Source: Coprinopsis marcescibilis
Taxonomy: Eukaryota; Basidiomycota; Agaricomycetes; Agaricales; Psathyrellaceae
Length of the DNA stretch: 64,000 nt
Assembly (NCBI GenBank): GCA_004369085.1
Contig: ML210153.1
Coordinates: 248,001-312,000 of the forward strand
Direction: 5' to 3'
This document shows, in pieces, positions 34,079 through 46,821 of this stretch. Position numbers and translations under genes: made by a program. The first letter of the stretch is position 1. Every line of letters begins with the position of its first letter. The notes beneath the pieces are model-generated. The model did not search any database and had not been told where the DNA came from. It saw nothing but the letters and a program-made list of their open reading frames with translations.

Positions 34079-37000
34079 TTAGCCCCACTCGTCAGGCACA
34101 AACGGCGTAATTAAATCATAAGTCTCGTTATTGGTCTTGCCTTTTTGCTTTCGCTTGTCTCGCCCCATGACTCGTTTGAACAAATCGGCAACTGTTGCCT
34201 TGTCAGGCGGCTCCAACGACGATTCCTCTTCGCTTTGAGGGTTGCAAGTCTGCACCATCTTCGACAACTTGCGAAGGCCATTGTTGTCGTCTTTCTGTTG
34301 CCTGGAAAAGTCAAGGACCGCTTGCAGATACAGGGCGAGATTCGGAAAGGAGATAGGAAGCGTTGGGTATGGAAGCGATTCGGTCGCCGGGACAGTGTAT
34401 GTCTTGGAAATGGGACTATCTGCCGCATTTTGCAGAACGAGCGGTAGTGTCATCAGGGTAAATGCGTAAGGTAGGACGTTGGTGTGTGCATTTTGATATT
34501 TCTGTCCATTGGCCACATTAGGTGGAACTGGGTGGTCAATCTTGAACCACAGAATGGTTCGCCATTCTGGCGAACTAGGGGAGGGCTGATCCCAAGTCAG
34601 CATCGCTGATGACGGACTGTGGAACTACAGACCAACCTTGACGAATTGTATGACTGTTCGAAGTTTTAGCTCCGTCTTTGTGATAGCCATGGCCTGCACT
34701 GTGGGTTCGAACTTTGTCGCACTCATTCTTGCCATTAGCTTGAGGAGATGTCTCCAGGAAGGTGCCTGTATGTGCAATGCTGGACACCGTCCGTACGGTA
34801 GAGAAATGATGTTCGGGACCGCTGATTCCATCGGTTGTAGCCGAGGGGACAAGGCTGGTTGCGTGAAACCAATAGCTAGAGGATCCGTGTGTGCGATCAG
34901 CAAAATGGTTATGCAGAGGAATACAGACGACATACAAACTCCCATCAGTAGTTCAGGATCTATAAACTGGTTGGCGTTCACCGCTTGCGTCTGTGCGAAA
35001 GGTGGTTCACTTTGGAACCCGCTTGTAGAGCTAGTTGAAGACGAGATCCTCGTCAAGGACGGAAGTGGGTCAAAATTCGTCAAAGGCACGGTGTTGACGT
35101 TCGGACTATTTGATACGGATGTTGAAGATTGAGGTATAGGTAGCTGGGAGTTGGAATTGGAAGAAGGTCGCTGGTTTGAAGAGAACGCAGACGGGGTGTG
35201 ATAATCACTAGAGACGTTGGATAAGAGCGAGGGAGGACTTGCGGTCGCCGGGACTGGGCTGTTGGATGTAGATGTTGTTTGGTAGGCAGGAGAGTTAGCG
35301 GAAAATGCCGGAGGAGCATTGTCATTTGCTTGTGTGCTCGACGTGAAGTACCCACTGTTGCCGATCGACGCGACAGGACTGCTGGACACAGGTGACAGAG
35401 AAGGAGAGGAATGGGTAGCGAATGGAGGAGGGCTTTGGCTTTGGGACAGATTGAGCGCCACCTCGTTGTTGTCCTGTATACTTTGGCTATCCGATGCTGA
35501 TGTCGCGGAAGATGTGGTAGTGGGAGGAGGACTTGAAGCGTTGGGTGGATACGAATCGACCTCAAACTGGTTGACAGGCGTTTCTGTGCGATCATAATAA
35601 GCTGTCTGTCGAGTCGGAGTCTCCACTGCTGAAGGTGGCCCATCATCGTTATAATAGGGAAGCTCGGAAGGTGAATCCGGTCGTCGGGCAGAAGTATATG
35701 TTGCGGACCCATTGTCAACAGAAGGCAGCGTATCAACCCCGTCTTGATAGAACCATACTGCCAATGGTTCTTCATCGTCGGGAGATGATGAACGGGATTG
35801 AGGAATCGCGTCCTCTTTCCAGTGATCAGTGCCAACTTGAATTGGATTGTGGCCATCAGCCTGATTGCGCGTCGAAACCTTTTCCGGCTCCTCCTCCACC
35901 AACCATGGCCGCTCTGCAGTTTTCCCTTTGCCAGATGCTGAATTTGCCGAGGCAGTGTCGTATTGGTACTGTGGTAATTCAGAGTCATCGTCTGGGATCG
36001 TCGATGCCAAGGGGTTGTAATTGGTGTGAGCCGGCATTTTACCCCGAGCGACTGGACTCTTGATTTCGTCCTTCAGTGAAGGTGATTCCACTCTATCGAG
36101 TGACTCCCACTCGTCATGTGAAGTGGCAGTTGGCCCGGACGCTTCAAGCTCCGTCTTGGGGACACTGAACTGGTCATCATCTGACGGAGATTTCGAGGGA
36201 GCTGGGGCGTCCAAAGTGAACCTTGAGCTACTCGCTGCTTCGGCAGGGTCCGCAAAATCGAAGGGGTTTGTACTTCCATAGAAGTCTGTAGCAGTCGAAA
36301 GCATCGACTCTGCCAGTGCCCTTTCCAGATCATCCTCTTCCTGTTTGCGCAACTGATCCTGGAGATTTTTGCGTGCCATATCCTCCGACTGCGACAACGC
36401 AAGAATCATTGCCAACTCGTCGTCGCCATCCGACGGTTCACGTCGATGATTCGAATTGACAGTTTCGGCCTGCGACAGCGCAAGTGCCTTCGCAAGCTGC
36501 TCCTCTTCCTCCTCCTCTGGTGACCGCACTGCGTCCGAGTTGGCGGGTTCTGGCGAATGTTGAGTCGCTTCGGTGGACGGGGCTTGACCTAAATCCCTGT
36601 CATGGTCGTAACCCTCGAATTGCGAATGAGCGACTGGAACCACGGGTCGTGGAGCTTCCACTGGCAAAGGGCTTTCTATGGAACCAGGACTGGTATTGAT
36701 GATATTTTGCCTTTCATGGCCAATCTCTTCAAACGGTTCCAATGGTTGGAACGGGGAAATCGGGACTGTCGCCTGACGATAGGTGTGAGGTGGGGCTTCC
36801 GGGGTTGGCTGAGGATTCGAAAACTGGAGACTTTCATGGCGTTGGTGGGGCGGAGCGAATTGACCTTGTGACTGGTATCTATATCCTTGGTCAATAGAAG
36901 GCCTCTGATAGTGTCGGGTCCCACCCGCGTCTGGCTGATTGTAGTAAAAGGGTGTTGCCTGTGCCGATGGCCGCCTCTGAGGATTTGGCCTCTGCTGTAC

Positions 37001-37390
37001 ATATCCTGCAGGTTGTGAAGATTGCATCGAAGAGTTCTGCACTCGATTGGTATGCATCGTGTTTTGAAACTGAGTGTGGCTTGCATAATACGGCTGCTGG
37101 GCGCCTGGAGGTGGACCACCATGGCCGGTCGTTGGGGAAAATCCCTGAAGATGAACAGGGTAGAGCTGGGTGGACAGTGGCTGGTTGGTCGAAGGGGACG
37201 ACATGGACATTCTGCTCGGCCTACTGGCGGGAAATGCTGAGCCCTGGGACATATACAAAGATTCAGACCTGTGAACTGTCTGCGGATTGTATGCGGGATC
37301 TAGTGATGCTGGAAACCCAGGGAATTGGGCAGCTCCAACGGAGACGTCCGACGATGTTGTCCCCAATGCGTTATATGGCTTGCGTTCCAT
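34079..37390 (-). CDS. UIM-repeat protein of unknown function
   Basis: A protein of more than 1,000 residues. It starts MERKPYNALGTTSSDVSVGA. The first third is Gln/Pro/Tyr-rich and disordered. Three ubiquitin-interacting-motif-like helices follow, near residues 290-370: EEEQLAKALALSQAE, DDELAMILALSQSE and EDDLERALAESM, each with acidic residues before the ALxxS core. A long Ser/Pro/Asn-rich stretch leads to a folded-looking C-terminal domain: FTQPALSPRLQPMESAVPNI, APSWRHLLKLMARMSATKFE, TELKLRTVIQFVKV, WRTILWFKIDHPVPP and YAFTLMTLPLVL, ending ITPFVPDEWG. That domain is conserved-looking but I cannot name it. Introns lie near 34900 and 34620. A ubiquitin-binding adaptor in endocytosis or signalling is the likeliest role, by inference. 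Confidence 0.72.
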
Positions 37391-38016
37391 GGTGTCAGTC
37401 GTCGTCAAGCAGTCCAGGCAATGTATCCAGTCCTTTACGCCTTACACACGGTATGTGCTGGGGATTGCTGTTCCGATAGTGACGCCACGGGAATGTTAAT
37501 GGTCACCGCATGCGGCAACTGGCGCACCGCAGTAGTAAAGCGATACGGCCACTGTCTCAGATCTGCGCAGCAAAGAGAAAGCCGAGGTCAAGGACAAAAG
37601 GCGCGCTGCTAACATGTACCATTCCTTGATTGGCGACGAAGACTAATCAATCAATTCCCAGGGCGACTCCAGAAAACAACGACCGCGCAGCTAATATATA
37701 AGAGAACCTAGAAATTGTACCTAGAACTACAGATGCGAATGGCGAACGAAAGAATGCATATGGGATGTGAGACGATGCGCCGGCAATGATATGTTATGAT
37801 GAGAATGCTTGCTAAATGGATATCGGAACCGTCATAAGCAGCCCAATAAAAAGTATCGAATGGTAAAAAAATCCAGAATAAATGGTCGCCAGTGAAATCG
37901 AAGAGTTACGCTGCTGCAATCACAGTCTGACCAAGGTGGGTGGAATTGACAACCTTGGGATTCGAGCTTCCATGCATTGCCGTAGTCTTGAAGCCAAGTT
38001 GACGGAATACGTCTGA
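37391..38016. other. Intergenic region of 626 bp
   Basis: Between the start of the UIM gene and the end of the Rim15 gene, both on the minus strand. It holds the UIM gene promoter and the Rim15 3' UTR. I see no gene, RNA or repeat. Confidence 0.5.
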
Positions 38017-41000
38017 TCACACGCCTGTTAACCACGAATCATGAAGGAGTTGCCTATACATACTGAGAAGATCGGCCTTCTGCAAAGGTTTGGACAATGC
38101 AGCGTCGAAGACATTGCTGTTTTCACTAGGATCCATGCCACTGTAGGCACTGACGGAGACAATTGGTGTGTTGGTATTTTTACCATTGGTGCTCTTGATA
38201 TACCTTGCAGCACCTTCTCCATCCACTGTTATCCACTTGTCAGAGCTCGCTCAACCTTAGTATAATTTAATCTCTTACAAACTGGCATTTGGAGGTCCAT
38301 AAGAATGCAGTCGAATTCTATCGAACGGTCAGCAAATCGTCGCATGGCACTTGAACAGCAAACTCACTGATGTCACCCATAGCCACGCTAATGGCCTCCG
38401 AGCCATCGGATACAACGACACAACGACACCCCAGACGAACGAGGATCGTCTCAATGATCTTGGCTGTGATAGGATTATCCTCTGCAAGCAGACATGTAAC
38501 AATACGATCCGAAGGGTCTGGATTCTTCCGTAGGTCGATGGAGTGAACAGAAGAGGCCGGTGTATTTTCGTGTTGACTACCATTCCCGATAGACGAGTTC
38601 CAAGTGTCAGAGCCAGAACCGTCACCAGCACTCGATACTGAAGCTGTGCGTAATCGACTTGGCATTGAATTGCGTCGGTCACCATCCAAGTGATTATATT
38701 TGAATCTCTCGATAGCACCGAATTCCGAAGGCTTGCGGGAGTGAGCCCCTCCCATGCCCGGCGTTGGAGGAGGCAAACTGGTACGTGAAGGAGATGAGGC
38801 GATTGAGGATGTCGATGTTGCTGGTGATGGAGGATTCGTCGACATCAATTTGGGATCCATATTCGTGACAACGCTTGGAGGTTTCTTGATGCGTTGGGAC
38901 ACGCTGCGTCTGCGTTGATGTTGGTAGTTGACTGGTTCAGCAAGCGTATGAGTTATCGGGGCCATCTGGTCGGTCTTGAGTTTGCGAATGACGTCGTCGT
39001 TGGCCTGCTTTAAGACTGGCAAATTCTTGAAGCTGAACGATCCAAAGTCGTCGCTGCCTGCGGAATTGGGTACATCTTTACCGGCTATTGCAACTGGAGC
39101 AGTTGGGGCAAAAGGAACGTTGGCAGGGCTATCTGTCCTCGAAGTAACCGCGACCATATCGTCATCGTCGTGGAATAGTTGCGGGATAGCGCCGCGGGGG
39201 TCAAAGTAATCTGTTGACTCTGGATCATCAACTTGAGGAATAAATTTTGCTGGAGAACTGGTGATGTTGTCCCACTCAATCCCGTCAAACCAAGAATGAG
39301 CTTTAACTTCGTCGGCGCCTCTTGAGCCAAGGCGTTCGTTTGGGTCCACGTTCATCAACGCCTGCATGAAGTCCCTGGCCTCTGGCGAGTATTCAACCCA
39401 TTCTTCATGCCACTCTATTTGGCCAGACAGGATATTCTCAAACACCTTTTCTGGAGTTTCGGCGTTGAAGGGAGGCAGTCCATACAGGAATTCGTAGGTA
39501 ATCACACCAAGGGCCCACTAAAGTCAAGCATATCAGACAAACGCGCGGGACAGTCAAAACTTGAAACATACCCAATCAACAGCAGCATCGTCTCCTCGCA
39601 AACCAAGGATCGTTTCCGGAGCAAGGTAGTCGGGAGTCCCCACAAATTTCTGTTCTCCTGGAGGGGTTGATCCGCTTGCATTCGAGTTGGAATGCGACCG
39701 AAGATCGGTGGTCAGTTCAGTCGCGAAGGACTGTAGTGGGCTGTCGGTCATCTTGGCGCCACGCCGGGCATGGAAGTTAGCAAGAGATTCGGATCCGCTA
39801 GATTCACCGACATCATCTGCGGGGGGGAGGTAAGGGCTGTTGTTGGCAGCGCGGGACACCGAAGCTGGCCGCTGGGTAAAATACGAACCACCTGACGGGT
39901 CGTTGAAAACAAGGGGCGACGAGAAGTATGCAGAGTCCATCGATGGTGGCCGCGATCGAGAGCCATAGCGGCCTAGTGCACGGCCAAACTGTGTGTCCCG
40001 TGTTTGACGACCGAGCAAACCGATCCTACTGAGACCGAAATCTGTGAGCTTCAGATGACCATGTTGATCAATGAGGAGATTATCTGGTTTGAGATCACTA
40101 CATAAAACGTTAGATTGGTAGTCGGGAACGAGCCTACACTCAACTTACCGATGAACTATGCCTCGCTGATGCAGGTATTCAAGCCCAAGAACGACCTCAG
40201 CGATATAGTTCTTCGTCCATTCTTCGGATAGACAGCCTAGAGATTTGATCAATGCAGCACAGTCACCACCGTTGAGATACTCCATGACGAGGTAGAGGTT
40301 ATCCTTGCTTTGGAAGGTGAAGTAAAGCTTGGCGACGAAGGGAGACTCTGCCTGCTTCATGAGAATCATCCGTTCAGCCTTAACATTAGTGATTTGATTC
40401 TTGGCTATCATATCAGCCTTCTTCAGGACCTTGATTGCGTAGTAGTCTCCGGTTGCTTTCTTTTTGGCCAAGAATACCGAACCGAATGCGCCTTTGCTGA
40501 TGGGTTTGATGATGTCGAAGTCCTTGATCGAAGTTGGCGTAGCACGCGGGAGAGGGATGCCAGACATTTGCCTAGGGGACAAAGGTCCTGTAACAGGAGG
40601 GCTGGTGAGTGCATTGGCGTTTGAGTGTCGGCGATTTCCGCGTCGAGTAGTAGACCCTTCCCGTGTTAATCCAGGTCCAGAAGAAGGGTCACCAGCTAAG
40701 ACTTGTGGGGAGGCGGGCGGAGTCACGACGAACTTGGGCTCCATCAAGCTTTGGTTGGACTTGCGTGTCCTGATTGTCAGGTTTGCCGCGCTATCGGTGA
40801 TCGAAACTGGCGGAGGACCCGGTTCTTCTGGGGAGGTGGAGGCAACGATAGGCGCCCTTGCCAGGGGGGACGATACAGAAGATGGAGTGTTTGACCGTGT
40901 GGTCAATTGTTGTTGCCTTGGCCCAAATGTTATGACGCTGGATTGGGGCATGGCCAGAGGCACAGAATGATTATAGTTGCTAGGCGGGGAGAGAGGAGAC

Positions 41001-43848
41001 CCCACATTGCGTATTTCTGTCGGTGATGTGATGAACGGAATAGGGGAAAGGCATGATATCGGAGAGGGCGAGAGGCGCTTCCGTGATTGGTCGCGTCCAT
41101 AGTTGTATTCAGACCGGGTGCTTGAGTTGTCGTCTATTGAAGATTCGGGGGGCTCCTTATTTGCTTCACTTGTGGCGTCCCCTACAGAACTACCGCTTTC
41201 GCTTTCGGATTCGTTGATGGTGGCCAAATGGTTATCAATTAACTCCTTCCACTCGGTCCAGATTTTCTCTGCGTATCTCATGGTGTTCTGCATGCGCACA
41301 ACGCTGTCAATCTTCTGGCGCATCACACGTTCCGCATCCTGCAAGAGCTGGCTGAGAGCGGCGTCCTCAGTGGTGGGCTTCGCCCAGTTTCGAATTGAAG
41401 ACATTTTCCTTTCCGAGGTTGGGGACAATAGTCGCTGACGTTCAATAGGTTCTTCAGCTTCCTCCTCCTTCAATGAGGGCATCGATATCTCCAAGCAGGT
41501 CTGAAGGATATCATCCACCTGTTCCAAAAAACGTTTCTGCATCTTCTTGACACTGAACCGCTGAAGTTTGTTGGCCCTGAACAACTGGAGTGGCGACGAT
41601 AGGGTTTGAGAAGATGGAATAAACACGGGCATTCCGCGATATTCGGGGGCAGCGGCGGGAGACGACCGGTCGATGGCAGACGTCAGATCCCGAATTGTGT
41701 TGCGCAACTCCGAAATCGACTCATTGCACTCCATGACTTCAGCTTCCAGGCGATGCGACTCGACGCAAGTTTCACTGTGCTTCTCGAAATACCATTGCGG
41801 TATTTGAGATTCACAAATTCGGCAAAGAATGGTGTCTGTGACGATGGGCTCACTGAATGGGAACGGCGTAGGGGGTTCCGTAAGGGTTCGGTCAATGAAG
41901 CTTTGTTTGATGGTCGAGGCTGGCTCCGGCGCAAGGTCGTCACTTTCGAGATTGATGGAGATCGCGTCGTTCTCAAAGCGAGCAGGCGCGATCGGCCGCA
42001 CAACCCACATAGTATGAGATGGCTGCCCATCCTCCCGGTCAATCATCAACATTCCTTTCCCTTCCATCAACTGATACAGCATCCCATCGGATGGTTCCCG
42101 CTGAACAGTAGGTTCGATCTGGACTTTGAAACGGACCTCGACTGTGTGCGAATCATCTTCTTGAAGTCGATTCGTAGCCTCCTTGAATACACCCCAATCA
42201 GTAGGAGCTAATAGGCTGGAGATGCGAGTTCCGGATAGGGATTCTGGGTCAGAACTGCGGCAGGGTTAGTCAGCTGCGCATGTACCGAGTGGCCATGTAC
42301 TCACCCTATAACGACCCTCCATGCATGGTTTACCCAAATGAAATGATCGCCGTCCAGACTAAGTTCCATGACGATGTTCTGGTTCTGAGCTGTTTCTGCT
42401 TGAAGCTTGAGGCGCTCCGTTGCGAGGACACGGGCTGATTCTGCGCTCGTTATTCCCTTGCTTGGTGTCGAGCGCGAGGGCGTCGTTAACGCCCCCTCGT
42501 CCTCAGTGGAGGTAAGGGGAAATTCCTCTTCCTCCTCCTTGGGATTCCGGGAAATGCGCGGGGAAGGCGGTTTATCGTCCAATCTAAATTCGTCCAGTTC
42601 CAACTCCATATCCTTCTGCCCTTCTTCGTCCGCAGGTTTCATGACAAACATGAGCGGTTCATCTTGCTCATCGTTATTATCATCAAAGTTCCAAAATTGT
42701 TTCTCGGCCTCCCACCACTCCACAACGCGACTGAGGCTAGCGACGGCGAGCAGAACTTGAACATACCAGTTTCTGCCAGGCCAATCTGGATGGTCATCCC
42801 AGGCTTTGCCAATGTTCTGGACGCGTTGGACGACCGATTCAGAGATCTTAGGGTTGCTCATGAGTTGGGTCACAGATGTGTCGGTTACGTCCGTTGCAAC
42901 CGCAGTGAGGTCGTACAGGGCGGTCATGATGGGGTCCACTGGCTCATCTACGAATAGCCTGGATGATCGACGATTGAAAGTGGATGAAGCATAATCTGAG
43001 AAGCTGGCATGAGAAGAGGTGGGAGGCAGGGGTGATCGTGAACGTGAAGTTGAGCGGGAGCTCTGACCAGAAGCGCTGGGCCGGGGTGGTATATGAATTC
43101 CTCTAGAGAGACGGCGCGATGAGGCACCGCTTGAGGACCAGGAAGTGGGCGCAGGTGAGGTGACGGACGGCTTCCTTGTGATGGACGTTTCTGGAAGCAT
43201 TATGGTAGACGATGCCGGACTGGACCCGAGAACGCTTGAGGACACTGATGAACTCATCGGTTTGTCCCAAGGCGCGGCAGAATGCCGTTTCAATGAACCT
43301 GGGCTCATTTGAACTGAGGCTATGGAAAGACCAGAGGTAGAACGTGAGTGGGAGAGTGAACTTCTTGGGCGATGAGGTTCGCCATCATGATACCCACGTT
43401 GACGACTGTGGCGATTGTACTCTATCTCTGCTTCATAACCGCCGTCTGAGCTGTAATCATCCAAATGGCCACCTCCAAGTTCCCCTGAATGGAATGCGAA
43501 GGGTTCTCGAAGGTGTTCATGATCCCCAATCTGAGAATCGCGGTCCTGTCCTCGTTCCCGATGGTCCCGTTCAAATTCGTGGTCAGTCTCCCGCAAGCGC
43601 TCTTCGAAGTAGGCGGTGACATTGCCGGTGACTCGCTGAAGTTCCTTGTCGCATTCAGCTTTTGCGGCCTTGAGACGCCTGGTAACATGGCGTCGCACGA
43701 ACGGCATTGAGACGGTATTGGAGCCTGAACCATGACTGCTGGTTGTACTAGATTGCGCCTGAAGAGGAATTGGCGACAACACGGTGTCTGGGGCGAACAC
43801 CAGAGGACTAGGAGGCTGCCTGCGATGGCCACCACCAGCCTCTGACAT
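38017..43848 (-). CDS. RIM15: Rim15-type PAS/AGC kinase with C-terminal receiver domain
   Basis: A large nutrient-signalling kinase acting below TORC1/PKA on quiescence and stress responses through endosulfines. The start is [18 protein letters not shown]. In order: a basic N-terminal part, a Ser-rich region, a conserved helical block ([20 protein letters not shown]), a PAS-like domain ([20 protein letters not shown]), a zinc finger ([20 protein letters not shown]), and the kinase. The kinase has [52 protein letters not shown], then an insert of about 140 residues, and [13 protein letters not shown]. The C-terminal receiver reads [20 protein letters not shown] and [13 protein letters not shown], with the phosphoacceptor Asp intact, ending LHDSWLTGV. 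All this matches fungal Rim15; splice sites near 38230-38340 were set to keep the receiver frame. Confidence 0.93.
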
Positions 43849-44415
43849 GGTTGTGGCGAAGTTGAGCCAACTTAGGGACTGATAAAGCGCTCCAGGGTAA
43901 GAAAATGATAGAAAAAGGGGCTGAGGGAGATGTAGAGGTCGTTAAGGACGTCAAGAGCAAGCAAAAGGATCAGGAGGACATGGATAATGGGATATGGACG
44001 GTGCCGGGGGGTCAAGGACGGTGGAGGGCCACGAAAGACAGTCCCCACAAATAAAATGTATTATTTGTCGCTTTGTTGCGGACTCTAGATTAGAAACCAT
44101 CATGATGCTCTGCACCAGTTCTCTGGGTTTCCTGATAAAAGTAAATTTATACCAAACTCTGCAAGGTTATTGTACGACCAGAATGCCCAGCGACCACTGA
44201 ACACCACTGAAGCTCGTTGCACGGTGCACCCAGCCAACTCGCTACACTGAGACAGCCCATTGCAGTGGGCCTGCAGCAGATGACGCTCAAGACCGGCGGT
44301 AATGTCCGGCATGTCCGGCAGACCGCGTGACCCAAGCTTACCAATCATGGAAAATATCGCGCTGTCGTTGGGAGGCCGGCGGCAATTTCTACCTCTTACC
44401 CCTCTGTAGGCCTCA
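43849..44415. other. Divergent intergenic region of 567 bp
   Basis: Upstream of both RIM15 (minus) and RSM18 (plus). It includes purine-rich stretches next to the Rim15 start, presumably its 5' UTR. No other feature is seen. Confidence 0.5.
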
Positions 44416-45068
44416 ATGCTGTCCAGTCTGGTGCACGTCGGGCTGCGCCAGAGCCTTGCTGTTCCACGTCTGGTGGCCTGCTATGCAACTACAAGCGCTC
44501 CAGTCAGGCCAAAACAGAGTCCAAAATTGAAACCAAGTCCAAATTCAAATTCAAGTCCAAGTCCAAGCACCATAGCTCTTAACAAGGCCCTGCAAGAGAC
44601 ACAACCGCCAGCACCTCCGCCGGCACAAGGTTTGTCTCCGTACATTTCATAGATATACCCATTTTCATCCTGTTTCCAGTGCCTATCAAGAAATTCAAGG
44701 ATAACCAGGTGTGTATACCAACTTTCTGATCCTGAACAAGTGCTTATGTTGTCATCATTCAGGTCTTGCGTCCCAAAGATTTGACGTTCATGTCCCGTAT
44801 GGACCACATGATAAGGACGAAACCGCGCCAGGTCGCGAAAACATCCCGTCAAGCCCGCAAAACCGACATCTTCTACCAACTCGGCATTGACCCACTTTCA
44901 ATGGCGACAAACGCATCTGTACTCAGCGAATATGTCACAGAGATGGGCTTAATCAAGCCTCGTCTTATCACAAACCTAACTGTCAAGTCGCAGCGCAAGA
45001 TAGGAAAGGCCATCCGCAGGGCCAGAATGATGGGCGTACTGCCTATATTCCACAAGCTCTGGGCATGA
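44416..45068 (+). CDS. RSM18: Mitochondrial small ribosomal subunit protein bS18m
   Basis: A mitoribosome 37S protein. The N-terminus MLSSLVHVGLRQSLAVPRLV-ACYATT is a typical matrix-targeting presequence (Arg-containing, no acid). A Pro/Ser/Lys linker follows. After two short introns comes the bS18 core: VPIKKFKDNQ, FMSRMDHMIRTKPRQVAKTS, DPLSMATNASVLSEYVTEMG, IKPRLITNLTVKSQRKIGKA and IRRARMMGVLPIFHKLW. The first small intron has its donor after APPPAQ, the second after KDNQ. Length is about 180 residues. It is convergent with RPN11, 287 bp between stops. Confidence 0.92.
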
Positions 45069-45355
45069 TACCATTATAGTCCGATCCCCGTCTTTGTTGC
45101 CTACTTACCCGATCCATCATAATTCCATTTGTTCAGATATCAGACTCGAGTCACTGACCCTTGATATCTGCCTTGTCGACCCTATCTCGCTTCAAGTACC
45201 ATCCGGTCACCCTCGAAATACCTTCCTTTTGCGCTTCTTCTCCCTTTGATCCCACAAACAAGACGCCCACTCCTCGGAATCCGGAATCGCATAGTAATCG
45301 ACGCGTTTCGCTAACATCTAGGCACTGTACATCTCTCGTGCACCTAAGGTTTGGA

Positions 45356-46562
<1,207 letters not shown>

Positions 46563-46821
46563 GTTGTTGAAAGCGATATGAAGTGAATGATCACAGAGGT
46601 ACTAATGATCAGAGCACACGCGTCGTCGACGCTCTGCTTGGTTGTGTGTGACTGCGGCGGCTGAAACACACAATTGCTACCGACAGCCTCACTGGCTTTT
46701 CCTTGCGACTCGGACTTCTCCTCTAACCACAAAATCTTTAAATACAAGTCTTGCTGGAATATCGTTCATATGCCGCGTTTTTGGTCTCCAAATCCCCTCA
46801 GTCCCCCATAGCAGTTCTCTA

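Noticed and set aside
35080..35988. 302-codon minus-strand frame
   Set aside because: It lies wholly inside the UIM gene in another frame, with Leu/Pro/Arg composition typical of a shadow of Ser/Pro-rich coding sequence.
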